Shown in pieces: positions 32,854-44,309 of a stretch of 64,000 nucleotides of DNA (position 1 is the first letter of the stretch; the number at the start of each line of letters is the position of its first letter). The stretch spans positions 302,943,455-303,007,454 of the forward strand of contig NC_073746.1 of NCBI RefSeq assembly GCF_029784135.1, in the 5' to 3' direction. The position numbers were made by a program, and so were the translations under genes. This stretch comes from Toxorhynchites rutilus septentrionalis (Eukaryota > Arthropoda > Insecta > Diptera > Culicidae). The notes under the pieces were generated by a model, which ran no database searches, was not told where the DNA came from, and saw only the letters and a program-made list of their open reading frames with translations.

Positions 32854-33230
32854 AAATAAAATAAGTAAAAAAAAACTTTTTAAGTTATACGGTTTAATTG
32901 TGATCAAACATAATAATGTACTAAAAGCTAGAAAATAATTAGGCAAGTAGCAGTTAGCTGTTATCATACCTCTCCTTCATTAGTTTAGGGTGATAAGACT
33001 GAAATACAATCGTGGGACATATGAGGAAGTCGCTAATTGTGGATAATGGAAATCCAACGTGCCCCACGATTTTATTTTAGTCTTATCAATGCCCTAGACT
33101 AATGAAGGAGAGGTATGATAACAGCTAACTGCTACTTGCCTAATTATTTTCTAGCTTTTAGTACATTATTATGTTTGATCACAATTAAACCATTTAACTT
33201 AAAAAGTTTTTTTTTTACTTATTTTATTTT
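32854..33230. repeat. Near-perfect long inverted repeat (foldback)
   Basis: The arm 32854-33018 is nearly identical to the reverse complement of 33061-33230; only a few substitutions and small indels are visible. The spacer is about 42 bases. Arms of about 165-170 bases would form a long hairpin in RNA from either strand. A phrase of the arm (ctag, tttttagtacattat) recurs once more just outside at 33233. No terminal duplication was recognised. Confidence 0.87.
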
Positions 33231-33599
33231 TCTAGTTTTTAGTACATTATCTGTTTTATTAGAATATTTCTCTACAATAAAACCATTGTACTGTATTCTA
33301 TCAGTCAAATAATTTCATTTGATACCGTTATTGAGTGGATTGCACCAAATACATAGTGTGTTCTCCAAGTCAAGTTCGTTCGTTTGATACACAAATATCA
33401 ATCAACTTTTTTTTGAGATGATATGGAATCAGTTATTTTGTAGCGGAGGCCAAATTGGATTTTTCAAGATAAGCAGTTTTAAAATGACAGCAGAGATAAA
33501 GGTGTTTTATAAATTCGGTCAGTTCCTATTGGTCAAATTTCTATTAATGTGGGACAACCCTACAGACATACAAATAGTTCAAGCTAATTAAAACCGTTT

Positions 33600-34075
33600 A
33601 ATAAAGCAATTTGCTATTTTGTGATTGCGGTCATCTTGGATTTGGTTTTTTCATGATCTACTGTGATCTACTATTAAAGCATTTTCATTTGATAACCATA
33701 TTAACAAGGGTTTTGAGAAAATATGTAGCCCGCCATTTGGTAGTGGCAGCCACCTTGGATTTGCATTTTTCTTAAATAACTGTGTTCTACTAGTCAAGCT
33801 CTTTCAATTGATACCCATATTATTGGGGTTTTGACATAATATGTAGTCCGCCATTTGGCAATGGCAGCCATCTTGGATTTGTATTTTTCATAAATAACCG
33901 TATTCTACTAGTGAAGCCCTTTCATTTGATACCCATATTAACGGGGTTTTGACATGATATGTAATCCGCCATTTTGTAGTGGCAGCCATCTTGGATTTGT
34001 ATTTTTCATAAATAACTGTGTTTTACTAGTGAAGTCCTTTCATTTGATATCCATATTGATAGAGTTTTGGAAAAA
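33600..34075. repeat. Tandem repeat, four units of about 120 bases
   Basis: Successive units contain tttcatttgatacccatatt, then a ttttgacataatatgtag-like phrase, cgccattt, gcagccatcttggatttg and tttttcataaataac. Unit starts are about 33668, 33787, 33904 and 34024. Related single pieces lie at 20270-20350 and 24640-24710, so the family is dispersed. Confidence 0.78.
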
Positions 34076-34399
34076 AATATCTCTAGGCAAAATTGGATAT
34101 AACGATATAACTTCGATATAACGATAATTCAAAATTGTACGTTGTATCGAATTGTACGTTATATCGAAGCATAATAACGAACTCTAGAACACAACTTATA
34201 TTACTTTTTTGTATTGCTGTTTGGGTAAGATAAGTAAATAATGATGAAAAAGTTCAACTAGAAGATGAAGTTAACCATTCTCATGATCATACTGTTGATA
34301 AAGCTTGTTTCATTTAGAAGCCGGAATCATAAAACCAATTGCATCTCGGGATTGGTTAAAGGTACAAAAAAAATATTGTAAAAATTATTCCTCTACAGT

Positions 34400-35220
34400 T
34401 TTGATGAATTTTTATACTTGTTTTCGGATATCCTCCATCAAAGTTTGGGCTCTTTGTTGTTTAACCTCAGCGTCCATTTTATTTCACGATTTCTTCATGT
34501 CTTCATGTATGCAGCATCCCGAGTAACTTTGGCACAAATTCCGCAATTCTGCTTCACAATTGTCCAATATTTTCCGATTGAGTGCAATTTAAGGCAATTG
34601 GGGGGATGGAGGTCTTTTTAAAGGTAATCGATCCCATTGTCACAGGAGACCACTGAAGCATCCCTCGGCTGTAGTGGCAGCTCACCAAATCTGGCCAAAA
34701 CATCACTGGATGTTTCTGTAGGCACTCTTCTCTATACATTATCGAGTCCATCGTCTTGTTTGAGATTGAAAAAAAATCCCTTGCCAAATCAAAAACATCC
34801 ACGCAAAATTAAAAAAAAAAACGAACCTAAATTTGCTGGTAATGGCTTATTTTCTAGAATGTCAGGCCTCGGGGCTGTCCAAAATCCATCTTCATGTACA
34901 TTTCGTCATCCATCAGTATGCATACTTCGTACTTCGTCAAAACCTTGTTATCCTGTTTTTTTTGCTTGCGATAACCTTCTCGCATATGGATTCTCCGGAT
35001 ATGGACTACCCTCAATCTCAGCTTCCGATCGTATTTTCCGCTAAGATCCGTCCTCCGATCCACCAGAAGAACACTTGCACGTTCACGAAAACATCTGTAC
35101 TGTCGATTCAGCCACCTTCAGCGATTTCGCGATTTGAGTAGCTGACAAAAAAGATCAACGTGAAATTCGTGCAACAATTTGCTGTCAAAATATTTGTGAT
35201 ACGTCCATTGGCATAAATTA
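34400..35220 (-). pseudogene. DD37E-type (ITmD37E-like) transposase remnant 1
   Basis: The minus strand reads ILMDDEMYMKMDFGQPRGLTF near 34870-34940, which contains the first catalytic aspartate context (family: VMDDETY). Near 34690 comes FWPDLVSCHYSRGMLQW, the second catalytic aspartate, and then PPIALNCTQSEN, a damaged form of the PPN...LRPIE motif that holds the glutamate. An upstream ATQIAKSLKVAESTV block marks the helix-turn-helix. Frameshifts and stops are frequent. The family is a Tc1/mariner lineage first described in mosquitoes. Confidence 0.68.
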
Positions 35221-35569
35221 AACTGGGATTCCGGATTCAAATTGAATTGAAAAAACATTAAGTAAATAGTTAAAATGACCGCTTGCACCTTTATTCTTCA
35301 GCACAAGTGTTCAAGCCATATTGCAGAGATGTAACGCAAAAATGCAAATTCCATATGGAAGTCCTGATTATGAGCTATGGTTTCAGACATGAGAATATAA
35401 TCAGCTTATTCAGAATGCACTATACACAGGTAGATTGTTTTTATGGGGTTTCCAATGCTCGAATCAAAATTCGGGAACCTATACCTATGACCTTTGTTGA
35501 ACCTGTGTCATTGACATGAAACTCTCAGTACCTATGCCGAAAATATTTTTCACATGTCTATTATCTTCT

Positions 35570-37317
35570 TCTATATATATAAAAATGGATTTCTGTCTGT
35601 CTGTTTGTCTGTCTGATTCTTATGGACTCGGAAACTACTACACCGATCGACATGAAAATTGGTATGTAGGGGTTTTTCGGGTCGGGGAAGGTTCTTATGA
35701 TATTTCCAGACCCCTCCTCCCTCTCTAAGCTGTCATACAAATGAAACACAAATTTCTTCATTACTCGAGAATTAAACAAGCAAACGAAACCAAATTTGGC
35801 ATGTGAAGGTTTTAGGGTGCAATAAATGTTTTTATGGTGGTTGGACACTCTACCCCCCTCTTTAAGGGGGGGCTGCCATACAAATGAAACACAAATTTTT
35901 ACATAACTCGAGAATTAAGCAAGCAAACTAAATCAAATTTGGCATGTGGAGGTTTTAGGGTGTAATAAATATTTTTACGGTGGTTAGACACTCCACCCCC
36001 CTCTCTAAGGGGGGGGGGGCTGCCATACAAATGAAACACAAATTTCTACATTACTCGAGAATTAATCAAGTAAAAGAAACCGTGATCCGAGAAGTTCGGT
36101 CCGGGATGTCGCCAATAAGCTGAATTTGTCAAGTTCATTCGTCCAGCGGACCAAGCAGCGGGAGGGCCTGCGTACATACAAGGTTCAGAAGGCTCCTAAC
36201 CGCGACGAAAGGCAAAACATGGTGGGGAAGACGCGAGCCCGGAAGCTGTACACCGAAATGCTGACAAAGCCGCATTGCCTAGTAATGGACGACGAAACCT
36301 ACGCCAAAGCGGACTTTCGTCAGCTGCCGGGCCTGTTGTTCTTCTCCGCAGAGGACAAATTCAGCGTTCCGGAGGAGATTCGCAAGCAGAAACTATCCAA
36401 GTTTGCCAAAAAGTACATGGTGTGGCAAGCGATCTGCTCTTGCGGAAAGCGGAGCGCCCCCTTCGTGATGACCGGCACGGTAAACGGGTAGGTTTACCTT
36501 AAGGAGTGCCTACAGAAGCGCTTACTACCACTATTGAAGCAGCACGAGGGCCGGATCTCGCTTCGTGCCACTATTAAAAGGACGTGTTGGAGTGGTACGA
36601 AGCCAACGGGGTCACCTTCGTGCCAAAGGAAATGAACCCGGCCCAACGCGCCGGAGCTTCGCCCAATAGAGAAATATTGGGCGATTATGAAGCAGGCCCT
36701 CCGGAAGAACCCAAAAGTTGTCAAATCGGAGGCGGACTTCAAGAGAAAATGGATTTCTGTTCAAAAAAAACTACAACCTGACGTTGTACAGAACCTTATG
36801 GACGGGGTAAAGAGGAACGTGCGAGCATACGGGCTTGGGCTCGAAGTATGAATAAAAAGAAAATGCTAAAAGTTGTTTAATAGTTTTTATTTTACTGTCT
36901 AAAATTTTCAAAAGGTTCGGTATACTGGGCGAATTTCTACAGCGTTTTTTCCGTGATGCAATTTGATGTGACACACCCTTTATCATATTTTCTGTATCAA
37001 ACTTTTATTCCATGTAACGGAGAAACATGTTATTTACAAGTGTTTGAAAAATCTTGAATGAGAATTGTGTCTGAAAATAATCTGATATTATAATGATGAG
37101 TTTTGGTAGAAGTACTAGAAATTTTTTAGTAAAAGGTAAATTCAACGGGGTCGATTAGAAAATCAATCAATGAACAGTTCTGCGATTGGAGTCATGAACT
37201 TGCGCTTAGTAAGAAAACGTGAATGTTTGAAGGTATTGATTTTTTTTTATTGCTCAATAGCAATCAACATAACAAAAACCAAATTTTGGGCGGGACTAAG
37301 TTTTCCGGGTCAGCTAG
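35570..37317 (+). mobile_element. Non-autonomous Helitron, 3' end in CTAG
   Basis: It begins TCTATATATATAAAAATGG and ends ccgggtCAGCTAG followed by T, with the terminal dinucleotide TC and CTAG typical of Helitrons. After a gtctgtctg-rich start it holds about 130-base tandem units (aaatttggcatgtg, gacactc, gggggctgccatacaaatga). A DD37E transposase fragment interrupts it at about 36080-36970. No Rep/helicase is encoded. The same 3' end appears at 53953, 50823 and, inverted, 55981. Confidence 0.75.
36080..36970 (+). pseudogene. DD37E-type transposase remnant 2, inside a Helitron
   Basis: The plus strand encodes a helix-turn-helix tail (VRDVANKLNLSSSFVQR), then LVMDDETYAKADF with the first catalytic aspartate (near 36285) and KYMVWQAICSCGKRSAP. 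A stop follows at about 36491. The middle region has lost the WPD motif, leaving CHY then KDVLEWYEANG. In another frame, ELRPIEKYWAIMKQALRKN (about 36650) holds the glutamate motif, and the end reads VQNLMDGVKRNVRAYG. It is GC-richer than the surrounding AT-rich DNA. At least one nonsense codon, one deletion and one frameshift make it inactive. It resembles remnant 1 only in domain order, so it is a separate lineage or age. Confidence 0.8.
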
Positions 37318-37402
37318 TTGAAAATATATACGTTATATCGAGTGACGTTATGTCGGTACGTTATAATGAGGGTACGTTATATCGAAGTTTCCCTGTATTG
37401 TT

Positions 37403-37648
37403 TTGCATCCAAACACATATTTCTACGATGATGAAAATTCGTTCTCGACTGCCGAGGGTGTGAATGCTTCTCCAGTTTCGGAACTACCTTCGGAACTATC
37501 TTCCGAAAATTGGGATTCAAATGGAACAGTCTTATGTGGAACCGAAAAAGTTATTACTTGGGTTGAGGAGAACGGATTTCCAATGGAAAGACAATTCTTG
37601 CTGCGAGAATTACGTAAACATATTTTAGCGAAAAATGTTAATTTTTAA
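37403..37648 (+). CDS. Unidentified 81-codon open frame
   Basis: It begins 7 bases after the pogo-type right end. It is serine/glutamate-rich at first, then has a cluster ITWVEENGFPMERQFLLREL with a helical look. I do not recognise the domain. It may be a leftover of a transposon protein or chance. No promoter or splice signals are evident. Confidence 0.2.
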   Translation: MHPNTYFYDDENSFSTAEGVNASPVSELPSELSSENWDSNGTVLCGTEKVITWVEENGFPMERQFLLRELRKHILAKNVNF

Positions 37649-39336
37649 TTTTTGCTTTGTTGCATATTATGCGTATTAGAGTGTGAATAAATGTATGGGA
37701 AAAAAGTGATCTTCGGGTTTTCGATAGGAACTTCCTGCAAAATGTTGATTCCCGCGAAAAAATACCCTATGGATAATCAAATTTAAACATACTAGAGGGA
37801 CCCTGCTCATTTTAGCTACATCCATGTTTCATTAAATTATGATATTAGGTATGTTTAACCTTTTAACGGGCCGTGAGAACTAGACAAGGGATCGACTTCA
37901 ACCTCAGAGAATATAATCCTTACATAAGGAAGACTACATATTTACCTTTGAAAAAAAATTAACTATTGAAACAATTGAAAAAAATTGTGGCAATATAGTT
38001 GCCACTGCCCGGTAGCTCCAAAACACTTAACTTTATTGCGCTTTTGGTTATGCAAAAATCAAAACAATATTTCTAGTGCAGCGACACCGATTATTTAAGC
38101 GATTTACAATATTTCTAATAAAGCAAAAAAAAAACTGTTTTTTTATAGTTTTAAAGAAAAAAAAATTAATTTGAAATTTCCATCAAATACACCATTTATT
38201 GTATTGAAAAAAGGGCATGATCTTACACAGTAGATCCCAAATAGTACATTTACAGTGAAAAACTTTTCAACATGATGTATTTTCAACCAATTTAACTCAT
38301 TTTAGGCCAAGCGTTCGAAAAATCGAATAGCAACTTTGATAATTTTTCATGTCTTTGGACAGGAACCATATGGTAATGTTTTTGCACCAAAAGATAGCTT
38401 AATTTATTAGCTACCACTTATATCGATTTCATTCAATTTTGAGTAACTTTATTGATTAATAAAGTCGATTTAAAGCAAGTACGTTTGGAAGGTGTTTTAA
38501 ATTTCAATTAAAAACCCCAATAAAATACAAAAATATGTGAAATTTTCTACAGTATTGCTTTGATAAAAGAACATACATTGTGATATAGAGCGAAAATCAT
38601 TCGATTGAGCCGCATACAGGAAAATAACAGCCGGGGAAATTGAGTGTTCCAAAAATCGAACATTGGCCATAACGAACTTTTTTTTCTGCTCAATCAACAC
38701 CAACACATCTAACCTCCGCTGCGCATTTTGATTTGTTTACTTTAGAAGACGGAAGGTTTTTCTATATTCTTGCATTTTCAGTTGTGAATGTTTGCAAATA
38801 TCGATAAATTTAGCAAATATTATTGAAAATCTGTATGATTTTTTGTCCGTAACAACCTTATGTGATGGCGGCCCGTAGTATTTCTTTTGTGGGGGAGTTG
38901 GAGGAAATGATCAGTACGTGTAAGGAGGATTCTAATGAGATTGTTGGTGTGAATATTCTTCCGCCGGACCGAATAATAACCTCCCAACCCTCTATGCCAT
39001 TGTTTTTTAGCAGTACTCTGGTACTTTGCAGGTTTTGGAAAATGTTCGATATTTTCGGGAAATGGATAATTGGAGAGACTAGTTTTTAAGCATAAGCATT
39101 GACATTCCTCCACAATTAATAATAAAAATAACAGCATATGCTTTCGTTTGAAAGAAAAAACCTGTCAGTAATAAGTTAAAATTACATGAAATAAGAAATG
39201 CCACATCTCACCTTAGGTGGATTAATTTGGATTTATACTTAGAGACCTCCATTCTCCTGTTCTTGTTCTTCCGGGAATCCAAAATTGATGCATTTATGAA
39301 TAATTGAAGTGACTTCTAGTTCGCAGTATGTTTGTA

Positions 39337-40642
39337 CAGGGTTTTCCAACTTTAAATTCCGAAGGTAAATTGAAATAAAACACACTTAGAATTCGAATTT
39401 CGATGAAACTTTTATTTCAAATTAAAGTTTGGTTTATGTCATTATGTGTGAAATACAACATCATTCAAATGTCCACCTAGGGCTTCCTCGCACACCTTGA
39501 TCCGGACAGGTAATTTTCGATGATTTTTCGGCACATATGGGGCGGTATCTCGGTCATAACTTCACGAATGTTGTCTTTCAAATGTTCAAGAGTTTGCAGA
39601 GAGTTGGCATAGACACGGTCTTTCGCATAACCTCACAAAAAAAAGTCTAGCGGGTTCAAATCGCATGATCTGGACGGCCAATTGGCATCACCAAAATGCG
39701 AAATTATGCGTCCCTCAAATTTCGTTCGCAATATGGCCATGTTCGGTCGTGTTGTGTGGCACGTGGCGCCGTCCTGCTGAAACCACATGTCATCCGTATG
39801 CATACCTTCAATTTGTGGCAAAAAAAAATCGGTTAACATGCGGCCATAGCGCTCACCATTCACAATTACCGTTTCGCCGTCCTCATTTTCAAAGAAATAC
39901 GGCCCGATGACTCCACCAGACCATAATGCGCACCAAACAGTGACTTTTGGCGGATGCAATGGCCTCTCAACAATCACGTGTGGATTTTCCGAGCCCCATA
40001 TAAGGAAATTTTGGGTAGTCTGTACATAGCCACCAAGCTCGAAATGTGCCTCATCGCTGAAGAAAATTTGATGCGAAAATTCAGCATTTTGCTGCTGTTG
40101 TTCGTTCACCCAATCGACGTATGCCCGACGCATTCCATGGTCACCACGCTCTATTTTTTGTACCAGTTGGACTTTATATGGATGTAGGTGCAAGTTCAAA
40201 TGCAAAATTCGCCACAATGATGTGTTTGACAAGCCCAATTGCTGAGCACGCCGTGGAATCGAAACATTCGGGTCATCCTCCACACTGGCAGCAACAGCAG
40301 CAATATTTTCGGCCGAACGCACATTACGATGATGCACAGGTTTCACAATATCCGCTACGGATCCAGTTTGTTCGAATTTACGCACTACATTAGCGATTGT
40401 GTGCTCTGTAGGCCGTCCATGATGACCAAAATCCGTCCGTAATGCTCGAAAAACATTTGCCGGTTTTTCATCATTTTTATAGTATAATTTAACAAAATTA
40501 ACACGTTGTGCGATGCTAAAACGATCCATATTGTAAAATGGCAGACATTCAACTAACGATATGACGCTTTGGTTGACAGTTATGTCAAACGGTTGTCAGC
40601 GCAGGGCTGTATACTTTCGGAAGCCCGAAATTGAAAACCCTG
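39337..40642 (-). mobile_element. DD41D (rosa-like) Tc1/mariner transposon, 1306 bp
   Basis: Inverted ends start CAGGGTTTTC on both sides, with a second matching block TTCCGAA about 20 bases in. TA flanks both ends (39335-39336, 40643-40644). One transposase frame fills most of the element on the minus strand. It lies inside the piggyBac-like element and is younger than it. Confidence 0.87.
39477..40529 (-). pseudogene. DD41D transposase with one nonsense codon
   Basis: From the ATG at 40529 the frame runs 298 codons, meets TGA at 39633-39635, then continues in the same frame for 51 more codons to TAG at 39477. The full length would be about 350 residues, normal for Tc1/mariner. Domains in order: a helix-turn-helix near 5-60 (FSIAQRVNFVKLYYKN, HTIANVVRKFEQTG), a second near 75-115 (RRAQQLGLSNTSLWRIL), and the DDE fold. 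Catalytic residues seen: FFSDEAHF (first D), WFQQDGATCH (second D), and SCDLNPLDFF, whose last D lies 41 residues after the second. The 41-residue spacing is diagnostic of the rosa-type group. The TGA sits where relatives usually have tryptophan, just after the third aspartate, so the truncated product would lack the C-terminal helices. Confidence 0.85.
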
Positions 40643-41045
40643 TACTTGCAAAAAAAAGTGTGGGTTTCGGCCAATGTTCGATTTTTCGAACAGTCATTGG
40701 AAGAATTCCCGGAAAATGGAAGATGGGAAAAAATAATTCTTGAACATTGGAGTTCCTTTAGCGTTAATAATCGAAAATACAACAATGGCTTCCGACAAAA
40801 AATTAATTTTTACAGCTTGGTCGTTAATGGGTTAAACAGAATTTTTCAACGGCGTTTTGAAATCGTGAATTTGTTACATAAAAATGACTCCCAAATAAAT
40901 AGCGTACATTTTCACCAGCCCAAAAAAAAATTGGAGATACCTTTAGAAGATTTTGGCTAAGTAAAATATTGTAAGAATATTCCAACTGCAGCAAAAGAAT
41001 ATTTTTTGTTGGTGACAATATAGTTGCCAGTACCCGTTAAAGGGG

Positions 41046-41282
41046 TAAATATGAAATAAATGTATTCATTTAAATTTGGATTTTTTAACGTTTATAAATC
41101 TACTGCTGATATTCGAAACAAGTTGTATGGAACAACTTCTATTCCAGCCCCTCCTATACTTAGCTACGTTCAATTTTGTTCAAATAATCATATTTCTAAA
41201 GAATATTAACAAATTATTCGAAATTTCTGATTAAAAAAAAGCAAAACTAAAATGATCCGGATAATCGAGTCCGACCTGTATA
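41046..41282. repeat. Solo right end of a pogo-type MITE
   Basis: 41257-41280 reads atccggataatcgagtccga followed by cctgta, identical in type to the right end at 24785-24810. No matching left end was found nearby, so the copy is truncated. Confidence 0.55.
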
Positions 41283-44200
41283 GTATTTAAAAGAAAATAC
41301 TAGTTGGATTTAGTTTGATATGTCGATCATCTGAATTGATCCCGTAGTTATGAACTTTGAAAAAAAAAATCATTTTTCGAAAAAGTGGAACAAAATATTT
41401 TTCGAACCATACATGGTAAAATAAATAATACGTGTCTAACATTTTGCGATGAGCAACAAAACCACCATATTCACGAAAATCTGAGAACCTCTATACGGGG
41501 TTTGGCATGGAACGGCTGAATATGAAGTATTCCAAAACTTCTAGCTTAAAGATCATAATAATTAATGAAATTGCATACATTCTCAGGGAGCTTAAAATTA
41601 CGATGAGTCTTTATTTATCTTCAATCTCCATATTTTCCCTATTACCGTGCTTCCCGCATATTTCTTCTCACTCAATTAACGAGCAATGACTTTCCGGATC
41701 AGCACAAAAATCAACAAACTTATGATTATCGAACCCATTCTCAATCGGCTTGTTTGTGCGTGGTCATCCCGGGGTTATTTTGACAAACCCGACCACAACG
41801 TATTGATTGATAGTGACAAACCCATCAGTGATCCCCCACTGCTGACGGCTCTGAGCCACCACCGCCGACAATAATGAAGCCATCAGCGGGTTTACATTTC
41901 CTCTAACCGATCTCACGTTCGGCAAGTAAATGACTTTGAATGGCGCACATTGACCAGCATAATTTGCATGAGAATGCCGCCGCCAGCCCTCATTTCGACG
42001 ATCGATTTCGTTCTTCTTCACTTTGTATTCCAGTTCTGTTGCTTTTCGGGGGTTCGAAAATGCCGCCACAGTCGGGCTGGCTCGGCCAACTGGAACCACG
42101 AACCACGGACCGTGCGGAACTGCGCGGCGGAGCGCTGATGGCGGTGTGGGGCTTTTCAATTCAATTCAATTCAATAACACGTAAAATATGTCAACGGATA
42201 TTCACTTGCGCTCGATGGCTCGGTTTTGGTTTGTTTGTTATTAGTGCTGTATTTCAGGTGGCGAAGCCAAACCGCTTCGGAACGCGACAAGGCGACATGT
42301 TTATGCGACGCGCGAACATAATTAAGCCCGGAAAATGCGGAATAAGCAGTCGGCTGGTTCTGGCCTCAAGCGGGAAGCTCGCGTTTGTGTGAATGTGTGG
42401 TGTGAGCTGAGGTGAAAACAAATAAACACTATAGTGTTTCAATTTTCATACGTGAAAACGGGAAGTGATACGGACGGCAAACGCGTCGCGCGGAAGCGTC
42501 GAGGTGACAATAATGAGCCGATTGATGACATTGCTTTACTCCTTCGTGTCCCAGTAATGGTTCAACGGTTTCCCGCTGGCGTTGGTTTTAATTGGTGTTT
42601 TCTCCCAACTTTTTTTTTTGTCGTAATTAGCGCTCGCCAATGTCACAAATTTGATTTGGCTTATGAGGTTGCGGTAAATTGATCAAATTATACATTCGGC
42701 GAGGCGAGAACTTCCAACCGTTTAGATCACGATCACATTGAGATGTACAATCTAAAACAATTACAACCAGCGCAGCAGTAATCACGCCTGGAACACGTGG
42801 AAATGAGCGAAATACAAAAGTGCAACCGAATAATCGGCCCGCCCTCGGCCATCAGGTCACGGCCAACTGGCTGCCAAGAATTGTGCCAATCAGAGCGATC
42901 CTCCGCACCGTGGAACGGGTTCACCAACACCACACGGAGGTGCGCAAACAAAGGCGAGAACCAAAACCACAACAATGTTTCGATACTTAATTTGAATGTT
43001 TGGAATAATTCCCGCAAAAAGTGTTGCCTCTGTTGTCGTTTTCGTTCGATTCTCGTTCGCGGTAGACCAGGGGAACCCTTTTTTTCCGGGAGCTCATTAT
43101 TATTTCCTAATTTCCGTCTGTCTACTGCGCTGGAACCAATAAGCGGACGGACAAACGAGCGGGCGAATGAAGGAAGGAGTGAAAAAAAAATAAATTAAAT
43201 TAGAGCCAATTTTCGGGAATCGGCCCCGTCCATCAGCCATCGGTGGAACAAGCACACGTCCAGCGCCCGATGGGTTGATCAGGGGAACGGCAATCGGTAC
43301 CGGCTGTTGCATGGATGAGATACGGCCAAACCTGATTACCGGCACCGAGGATTTAATGATCCGCTGTGAAAATTTTTCCTTCTCGGAGGATAAATGGTTT
43401 GCATTTGTAGTACTGCACACCGCTTTTTTTTTTTGAAAGGGCTATCCTAACGGGACCTCAGATTAGTTAAATGAAAGTGAAAATTGATCGATAATTGTTT
43501 GCCCTGCACTTTTGGATACATCCAACTATTCGCTTGGAGTGTTATCAAGTCATATGCAGCAGATTAAACATTGCTTGGCGGAATAATAGCTTGCTCCTTT
43601 GAATAAAATAGTTGAAGGGTTTCCCCAAGCTTGGAGACACGACCACATTGATAACGTAGGGCTACGAAATTATTGTCGGCGAGAACAAACAAACACATTT
43701 AAAAATTGAACTCTGCATTCGAAAGAAATAATCCAAAAAATGTACTAGTCAGTACGTTTCGCAGAACGGCAACAGAAAATACGCGAATCGAAGTGGTTTT
43801 GTGGTGTTGGGAACGACGAGAGCCACCGATGCGGGACAAATTTTCACCTTCGGTTTTCAACCGAACAACACAGCTTTCACTGTTGGTAATTCATTTTTCG
43901 CATCCGGCTTGAGTTTTGCTGCACTTTGACGCCACTTTCAACCTGGAAACAATGGTCGGATTCACGAAAACCAAATGATCGATGGGTAAAAAGTCATCGA
44001 TAAATTAGAACACTCCTAAATTCACAATTTTCCTTCCGGCAGATAAAAAATATTAAAAACATATTTTTATTATTTTGAATATTAATTCAGAATGCATCGA
44101 AATTTTTGAAAAAGAAAAAACTATTTCGTGAAAGTTTTAGTAAAAATAGTTTGCGTGGTTTTGAAGAAGCAGTTGAAGATGGTTGATCCACGATTCATTA

Positions 44201-44309
44201 TCATTTTGTTGCTATTGAAGCCACAAGCAGGGTTGTCACCTTTTTTTTTAATCAGGAAGAATGAAGATAAAAACCAGGGGAAATGAAGGTAATTAATATT
44301 GGTTTTGTT
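41283..44309. other. Repeat-poor, GC-richer non-coding segment
   Basis: About 41680-43430 is clearly richer in GC and CpG, with no transposon sequence recognised. It includes ttcaattcaattcaattcaa (42158-42177). Overlapping open frames on both strands lack domains. Nothing else was assigned. Confidence 0.4.

Larger units (their letters stand above)
34105..37395. mobile_element. Pogo-type element with TTCGATATAACG ends, split by insertions
   Basis: The right end, CAGGGAAACTTCGATATAACG read inward from 37395, is next to TA at 37396-37397. The left end near 34105-34130 is degenerate but carries cttcgatataacg and then a shared block with the 402-bp MITE at 46327-46728. Left homology stops around 34376. 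Everything from there to 37317 appears inserted or unrelated: a DD37E remnant, then a Helitron. 37318-37395 is the remaining right end. Confidence 0.65.
37859..41045. mobile_element. piggyBac-like element, host of a DD41D insertion
   Basis: The left end TTAA then CCTTTTAACGGG (37855-37870) and the right end CCCGTTAAAGGGG then TAAA (to 41049) are inverted. They resemble piggyBac ends, with the right TTAA altered by one base. A subterminal palindrome-like GGCAATATAGTTGCC lies at about 37990 and recurs as GACAATATAGTTGCC at about 41013. A minor + frame at 38862-39089 contains VNILPPDRI, reminiscent of piggyBac N-termini. Also, caatgttcgatttt occurs inverted at about 38660 and 40673. No DDE domain of piggyBac could be read. 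Confidence 0.45.

Noticed and set aside
35750..36060. Regular repeats resembling a CRISPR array
   Set aside because: They are tandem units of about 130 bases within a Helitron, without constant short repeats and unique spacers, in a eukaryotic setting.
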